DNA from: CAYUWH01 sp964448615
Lineage (GTDB): Bacteria > Patescibacteriota > Gracilibacteria > Peribacterales > Peribacteraceae
Reading direction: 5' to 3'
Assembly (NCBI GenBank): GCA_964448615.1
Contig: CAYUWH010000010.1
Span: 1-42,143, forward strand
Length of the DNA stretch: 42,143 nucleotides
Part shown: positions 38,054 to 42,143 of the stretch, one piece after another
Numbering within the stretch: the stretch's first letter is position 1
Layout: every line of letters begins with the position of its first letter
Notes under the pieces: generated by a model
What the model saw: only the letters and a program-made list of their open reading frames with translations
Told to the model about the DNA's origin: nothing
Databases searched by the model: none
Program-made: the position numbers and the translations under genes

Positions 38054-39730
38054 TCACTTTCCAACGGCATGTTTCACGAACTCGCGGAAGAGTGGATGTG
38101 GACGATGTGGACGACTCAAAAACTCCGGATGAAACTGACTGCCGACCATAAATGGATGATCCTTCAGTTCGACGATTTCCGCGAGTCCCGTCTCCTTCCA
38201 AATGCCGGAGAAGATCAGGCCTTTCGTTTCCAATTTGTCTTTGAAGAGATTATTGAATTCATAGCGGTGACGATGACGCTCCGAGATCTTCTCTTCTCCA
38301 TAGGCCTGATATGCCTTGGTGCCTTTGCGCACATGACACTCATACGCACCCAAGCGCAGCGTTCCGCCTTTTTCTTTGTCCTTGTGCTGACCCGGCAAGA
38401 AATGCACGACATACTGGTCGCGCGAAAGTTTGCCGCTCTCATCAAACTCCTCGCTCGTCAGTTTGGGATTGCCGAGCGCATGACGCGCAAATTCGATCGT
38501 CAGTAATTGCGCGCCGAGACAGAGCCCTAGATACGGCACCTTGTTCTCGCGCGCATACTTCGCCGCCGCGATTTTCCCTTCGATCCCGCGCTTGCCGAAG
38601 CCGCCGGGAACCACGATCCCCTTCACGCTCTTGAGAATGTCCCAGGTCTTTTTGTCTTTCTGCTCAAGCTTCTCACTATCCACCCACACGATATTCGCCT
38701 TGGCGCCGTTGAAGACAGCGGCGGATTTAATCGCTTCAATCACGCTCAAGTACGCATCTTCCAATTCGTTGTATTTGCCGACGAGCGCGAGCGTAAGTTC
38801 TTTCGTGGCAAGCGCATGACGCTTCTGGCCGGCCACCCATTCCTTCATGTCGGGCTTCACCGGCTTCATGCCCAGCTTCTTCGCAATGATCTGCGCGATG
38901 CCAAACTGGTTGAGATGGAGTGGCACGTCGTAGATGGAATGCATCGTCGGCGCAGGAATCACGGCCTCGCGCGGCACGTCGCAGAATTTGCTGATCTTAT
39001 CGAGCAATTCCGAGGCCACGTCCTGATCCGCACGCGTCAGGATCATGTCGGGCTGCAAGCCGTTGCGGCGCAGTTCGCGCACCGAGTGCTGCGTGGGCTT
39101 GGTCTTCAATTCTTTAGAACCTTTGAGGAACGGAAGTAGCGTGAGATGGATATGGAAGAGCCTGCTCGGTCCCAGTTCGGTCTTCATCTGACGAATGGCT
39201 TCCAAGTAGGGCTCGCCCTCGATATCCCCCACCGTCCCACCGATTTCAATCATGAGAAAATCCGCGCCGCTCTCCTGCGCCGTGTGATACATGCGCTGCT
39301 TAATGGCATCGGTGACATGCGGCACGATCTGAATAGTTCCACCCAAAAAATCTCCTTTGCGCTCTCTGGCGATCACCCCGGAATAAATTTGTCCGGTCGT
39401 GACGGTGGAAAGGCGGCTCATCGGTTCATCGATGAAGCGCTCGTAGTGCCCCAGATCCAAATCCGTCTCCGCCCCGTCATTCGTCACGAATACTTCTCCA
39501 TGCTGAAACGGACTCATCGTTCCGGGATCCACATTGAGGTATGGATCCAATTTCTGCACGAACACCTTGAAATCGCAGGCCTTCAAAATAGCCCCGACGC
39601 TCGCGGCGGTAATGCCTTTGCCGAGTGAGCTGCACACGCCGCCGGTTACCACGATAAAGCGGGCGCCCGACCCCTTCCTCTTAGAGGAAGCATTCGAACG
39701 CGCCTGATTGGAAGGTGTCTTGGCAACCAT
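38054..39730 (-). CDS. pyrG: CTP synthase
   Basis: A 558-residue enzyme converting UTP to CTP with glutamine. The synthetase domain has FIVVTGGVCSSLGKGI and KLDPYLNVDPGTMSPFQHGEVFV in part. The glutaminase domain has the nucleophile Cys in LGLCLGAQLL and the His-Glu pair in SQFHPEF. It is full length with a basic N-terminal extension of about 20 residues. A hairpin (CGAGCC-GAGA-GGCTCG) sits just before the start. Downstream of ndk on the same strand, the two together make CTP and other NTPs. Confidence 0.97.
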   Translation of the reverse strand: MVAKTPSNQARSNASSKRKGSGARFIVVTGGVCSSLGKGITAASVGAILKACDFKVFVQKLDPYLNVDPGTMSPFQHGEVFVTNDGAETDLDLGHYERFIDEPMSRLSTVTTGQIYSGVIARERKGDFLGGTIQIVPHVTDAIKQRMYHTAQESGADFLMIEIGGTVGDIEGEPYLEAIRQMKTELGPSRLFHIHLTLLPFLKGSKELKTKPTQHSVRELRRNGLQPDMILTRADQDVASELLDKISKFCDVPREAVIPAPTMHSIYDVPLHLNQFGIAQIIAKKLGMKPVKPDMKEWVAGQKRHALATKELTLALVGKYNELEDAYLSVIEAIKSAAVFNGAKANIVWVDSEKLEQKDKKTWDILKSVKGIVVPGGFGKRGIEGKIAAAKYARENKVPYLGLCLGAQLLTIEFARHALGNPKLTSEEFDESGKLSRDQYVVHFLPGQHKDKEKGGTLRLGAYECHVRKGTKAYQAYGEEKISERHRHRYEFNNLFKDKLETKGLIFSGIWKETGLAEIVELKDHPFMVGSQFHPEFLSRPHRPHPLFREFVKHAVGK

Positions 39731-39736
39731 GAAGAA

Positions 39737-39752
39737 CGAGCCTCTCGGCTCG
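39737..39752 (-). promoter_or_regulatory. Hairpin immediately upstream of pyrG
   Basis: CGAGCC-GAGA-GGCTCG on the minus strand has a GNRA-type loop and ends 6 bases before the ATG. It may restrict initiation; pyrG attenuation is known in other bacteria, but no terminator U run is present here. Confidence 0.4.
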
Positions 39753-39814
39753 GGACTTAATGGTACGGGATCTCGAGAAGGGAGGAAAGAGAAAACGAAA
39801 GCAGCGTTCGCACT

Positions 39815-40339
39815 TTATGCAGACACCTCTTCTTGCTCGGCTGCAAGCCGCATCGCTTCTCGCTCTTGCTCTCTCATAAGATACGTCTCAATCCGGACAA
39901 TTTCTTCTTCTCCTGCCTGCGGACTGTCGGAAGCATGTGCAACATTACGCATGATGATTTTTTTATCACCATACCGACCGCGAAGGGTTTTGGATGCCTC
40001 TTGGTAACCAGCATCATCTGGCGCAATGAGAGCGGCGTTGGTCGGTCCCAACAGCTCTCGGATTTTTGCAACCGTTCCTGTCGGGCCATGAATGAACATC
40101 ACAATTACCTGCGAAGACATCATGAATTCTTCGATCTCAGGATAGAACGGACGAGAGAGAAGATGGGCGTAATGTGCTCGCAATACGTCGCGTGTGAGGT
40201 TGATACGCTCCATTTTGTGGATTTCAATTCCCTCCACCTTCGCAATGAGCTCTTCAATAACGATCTGATGGACAACTCCTTCCTCGACCTTTCGGTCCAT
40301 GGCATCGGGCTTGATGATAATGAGGCTGCGTTCAGTCAT
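39815..40339 (-). CDS. ndk: Nucleoside diphosphate kinase
   Basis: A 174-residue kinase that balances NTP pools by a phospho-His intermediate; His135 lies in the signature NVAHASDS. The N-terminus TERSLIIIKPDA and the loop ELLGPTNAA match the family. It is longer than the usual 140-150 because of a C-terminal extension (REQEREAMRLAAEQEEV). TACACT (40346-40351) ends 6 bases before the ATG, so leaderless. Probably transcribed towards pyrG, 84 bases downstream. Confidence 0.95.
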   Translation of the reverse strand: MTERSLIIIKPDAMDRKVEEGVVHQIVIEELIAKVEGIEIHKMERINLTRDVLRAHYAHLLSRPFYPEIEEFMMSSQVIVMFIHGPTGTVAKIRELLGPTNAALIAPDDAGYQEASKTLRGRYGDKKIIMRNVAHASDSPQAGEEEIVRIETYLMREQEREAMRLAAEQEEVSA

Positions 40340-40571
40340 AAGTACAGTGTAGTAAACAAAAGGTTACTTTAATGTAAGAATATTAAAAATGCAAGCTATT
40401 TTGAGAAAACGCCAAAATACGGCATAGAGCCACTGGAAGCAAATTTTCTCGAAAGCCTTCTTTGCGATCTTTTAGACATTCGATACGCATACAAATTCTG
40501 AAGGGGGAACAAATTCGTTGCTTCTCACGAGAATATCGCTACAAATACGCCAATGCAGACGGGCAAGATTA

Positions 40572-40600
40572 TTGATCATAATTGATATTTATTGTATAAT
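40572..40600 (+). promoter_or_regulatory. Promoter of the 40639 gene
   Basis: TTGATC (40572-40577), a 17-base spacer and TATAAT (40595-40600). The leader is 32 nt and pyrimidine-rich. In 40352-40571 I see no other feature. Confidence 0.75.
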
Positions 40601-40638
40601 ATCTATTAAGAAATACCTCTCTTCTTCGCCTCCTTTAT

Positions 40639-41538
40639 ATGGCAGACAATATCCCCTCAAAAGTATTCGACGAGATCCAAGAAATGATTGCCATGGGACA
40701 GGCTCCTCATTTGCGATCTGGATGGAAAAGGAAGGTAAAACAGTTACGCGCCAATTTTAGCGACAGCATGCGGGCAACATTGCAGCAAGATCAAGACAAG
40801 CATGCTGCCAAAGAATTAACTGCAATTGAAGCGGAACCCAACTATGAATACACAGCGAATGAGGCCAAGGATTATGTAAAGATATTCAAGACCTATGAGA
40901 ATGGAAAATACCGCTACTTGATGCACGTCAACGTGTTTGATTACGAGCATCTCAGCGGAGAGGCCTATACGGGTTGCGATTTGGTGGTAGTGGAAAATAC
41001 ACATCCCGCCGAAGGAGAAGAGGCAATCAAATATTTGAAAGTCTTCAAAAAAGCGGTCATCACCGGAGCAGGCACACAAGAGATTGTCACTCTTAAACAA
41101 GTAAAGAGACTGGAAGATCTTGCGCATCGAGGAATCCCAACCGTCGAAATTTACGGAGTTGAGAAAGCGACAATTTACGAAGGTTTCTACGACAACTCCC
41201 GGGAGGCAGCATGGAAGTGCATCAATGAACAGGGTGAAGGATGGCAGGAATTACTTCGTCAGATGGTCCGTATCGCCGTCAGACTTGATGACGCGAAATA
41301 TGGCAGCAGTCATTTTACCGACGATCTGATCTTTGATGGCACGCTCTTCCGTTACGCGGATACGGGTGGCGACATAGATATAGGAGGCACTCACTTTGAT
41401 ACAGAAATATATAACGCACGAAACGCACTGACGACACAATTCAGAAAACAGGAAGAAGTGATTATGGAACTCTACGAAGAAGAAATGAGACTGCTCAAAC
41501 TTGAACGCGAGCGGACGGGGCTGAAGCAGGCAGCATAA
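40639..41538 (+). CDS. Unrecognised soluble protein, possibly kinase-like
   Basis: A 299-residue hydrophilic protein, with no signal or membrane segment. The centre reads YLKVFKKAVIT, then LAHRGIPTVEIYGVEKATIYEGFYD, and later DDLIFDGTLFRYADTGGD. The order of a Lys strand, a GIPTVEIYG hinge-like strand and an Asp-rich end is reminiscent of aminoglycoside-kinase-like folds, but the HxD catalytic loop is not clear. I do not assign a function. The gene is a one-gene unit with a consensus promoter and is more AT-rich than its neighbours. Confidence 0.65.
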   Translation: MADNIPSKVFDEIQEMIAMGQAPHLRSGWKRKVKQLRANFSDSMRATLQQDQDKHAAKELTAIEAEPNYEYTANEAKDYVKIFKTYENGKYRYLMHVNVFDYEHLSGEAYTGCDLVVVENTHPAEGEEAIKYLKVFKKAVITGAGTQEIVTLKQVKRLEDLAHRGIPTVEIYGVEKATIYEGFYDNSREAAWKCINEQGEGWQELLRQMVRIAVRLDDAKYGSSHFTDDLIFDGTLFRYADTGGDIDIGGTHFDTEIYNARNALTTQFRKQEEVIMELYEEEMRLLKLERERTGLKQAA

Positions 41539-41540
41539 AA

Positions 41541-41568
41541 AACGCCCCTCGATCTCTCTCGGGGCGTT
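41541..41568. terminator. Bidirectional terminator between convergent genes
   Basis: AACGCCCC (41541-41548) pairs with GGGGCGTT (41561-41568). The minus strand runs into T6, serving the YtxH-like gene. The plus strand is weaker. Confidence 0.88.
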
Positions 41569-41591
41569 ATAGATACATGTTTTAGAGTGAA

Positions 41592-41990
41592 TCAGACGTC
41601 CGAATTCTTGAAGCCGTTACTCTTCTTGGAAGACTTCGTCGCGCGGATCGCTGCTTTCTTGGCCTTAGCAGGAGCGGCCTTTGCAGCCTTCTTCACGCCG
41701 GCCGTTCCTTTCTTCACGAACGATTTCATATCGGTCTGCAATTTCTTGGCTTGCTGTTGCACGAACTTCTTTGCCTTGTTCATATTGTCCTTCACTTCGG
41801 GACTGTTCGCGAAGCGCTTCACTTCATGGCCGATTTTTTTGCCGTCTTGCTGGAGGTGCTTCGCAAGAATTTTGCCGGCATCCTCGGCATCTTTTGCATC
41901 TGCAAGTTCTTCACGAAGCTTGCCGTTGCTGAACAAGTATCCGGCCATCGCGCCACCGAGCGCACCCAGAAGCATGGAAACTTTCTTCAT
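41592..41990 (-). CDS. YtxH-like protein with Lys/Ala-rich tail
   Basis: A 132-residue protein. The N-terminus (KKVSMLLGALGGAMAGYLFS) is a Gly-rich single membrane helix of YtxH type. An acidic/basic helical segment follows, and the last 45 residues are Lys/Ala-rich, like histone H1 tails (KKAAKAAPAKAKKAA). In other bacteria YtxH-like proteins are stress-induced, with unknown function. The basic tail may bind nucleic acid or polyanions. The leader (CTCTTTTCCCTCTTGATCT) is pyrimidine-rich with no Shine-Dalgarno. Confidence 0.78.
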   Translation of the reverse strand: MKKVSMLLGALGGAMAGYLFSNGKLREELADAKDAEDAGKILAKHLQQDGKKIGHEVKRFANSPEVKDNMNKAKKFVQQQAKKLQTDMKSFVKKGTAGVKKAAKAAPAKAKKAAIRATKSSKKSNGFKNSDV

Positions 41991-42061
41991 AGATCAAGAG
42001 GGAAAAGAGTAAGTGAATCCTAATCGTATGACGTATGAAAGTCGAGAAAATAACCAATCAA

Positions 42062-42143
42062 TCACACGATCGCGTTGCGCAGCGCCTGAATCTGTTCGCT
42101 ACTGATCCACTTGCCCAGCTCGTCATCCGATGCGGCGAAGATC
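42062..42143 (-). CDS. C-terminal end of a gene running off the window
   Basis: A frame open from the window edge for 26 codons to TGA 42062-42064, ending SSEQIQALRNAIV. Too short to identify. Confidence 0.4.
   Translation of the reverse strand, partial: IFAASDDELGKWISSEQIQALRNAIV

Noticed and set aside
1..42143. Recoded TGA (as in Gracilibacteria/Absconditabacteria)
   Set aside because: Many genes end at TGA with overlaps of ATGA type and known full-length C-termini; no family is broken by in-frame TGA.
1..42143. CRISPR array or prophage
   Set aside because: No regularly spaced direct repeats and no phage structural, integrase or packaging genes are visible.

Overview
The window looks like a chromosomal segment of an uncultured Candidate Phyla Radiation (Patescibacteria) bacterium, most likely of the Peregrinibacteria/Peribacteria type. 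This is an inference from gene content and style: an SLH-domain secreted protein, a LytR-CpsA-Psr ligase, many short lone hypothetical genes, near absence of Shine-Dalgarno sites, and genes ending in TGA with no sign of TGA recoding. I cannot confirm taxonomy without a marker search. Coding density is high and the genes are mostly housekeeping.

Layout: 1-1000 holds a lone hypothetical gene and two copies of a perfect palindrome. 1019-4800 holds rel, then rplJ-rplL behind a 265-nt structured leader, then a zinc-ribbon protein. 4900-10760 holds membrane and envelope genes (DUF1624-type acyltransferase, LCP ligase) and a 2-hydroxyacid dehydrogenase. 10930-12860 is a lexA-dinB SOS pair. 12990-16630 holds valS, a lone hypothetical and a NUDIX hydrolase. 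16900-21470 holds a K+ channel and rpsO-pnp, the latter split by a REP-associated tyrosine transposase (RAYT). 21740-26180 holds an RmuC-like protein, a UvrD/PcrA helicase and an AT-rich DUF2335 island. 26280-33660 holds an SLH protein, rsmA-comEC, a methyltransferase, two lipoproteins, an alkyltransferase and a TMEM175 channel. 33700-36050 holds micro-ORFs, a divergent TrmB/cupin pair and tRNA-Glu. 36100-40340 holds a CIRCE-controlled micro-ORF and the pyrimidine nucleotide genes pyrD, a candidate structured RNA, pyrG and ndk. The end holds an unrecognised protein, a YtxH-like protein and a partial gene.

Three genome-wide themes stand out. (1) About half of the genes have a -10 hexamer of form TANNNT, often with an upstream TG, ending 6-8 nt before the start codon, which predicts leaderless mRNAs. 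Most of the rest have a pyrimidine-rich leader and no Shine-Dalgarno. Two lone hypothetical genes (192 and 15802) are exceptions with purine-rich Shine-Dalgarno sites. (2) Perfect or near-perfect palindromes of 24-34 bp are scattered between and inside genes, with sequence variants that keep pairing by compensatory change. One type brackets and lies inside a RAYT gene. Some supply stop codons, and three lie in frame inside coding regions. (3) A nearly consensus CIRCE operator overlaps the -35 of a strong promoter that drives a 14-codon Cys/Gly-rich ORF with its own terminator, a candidate undescribed HrcA-controlled microprotein.
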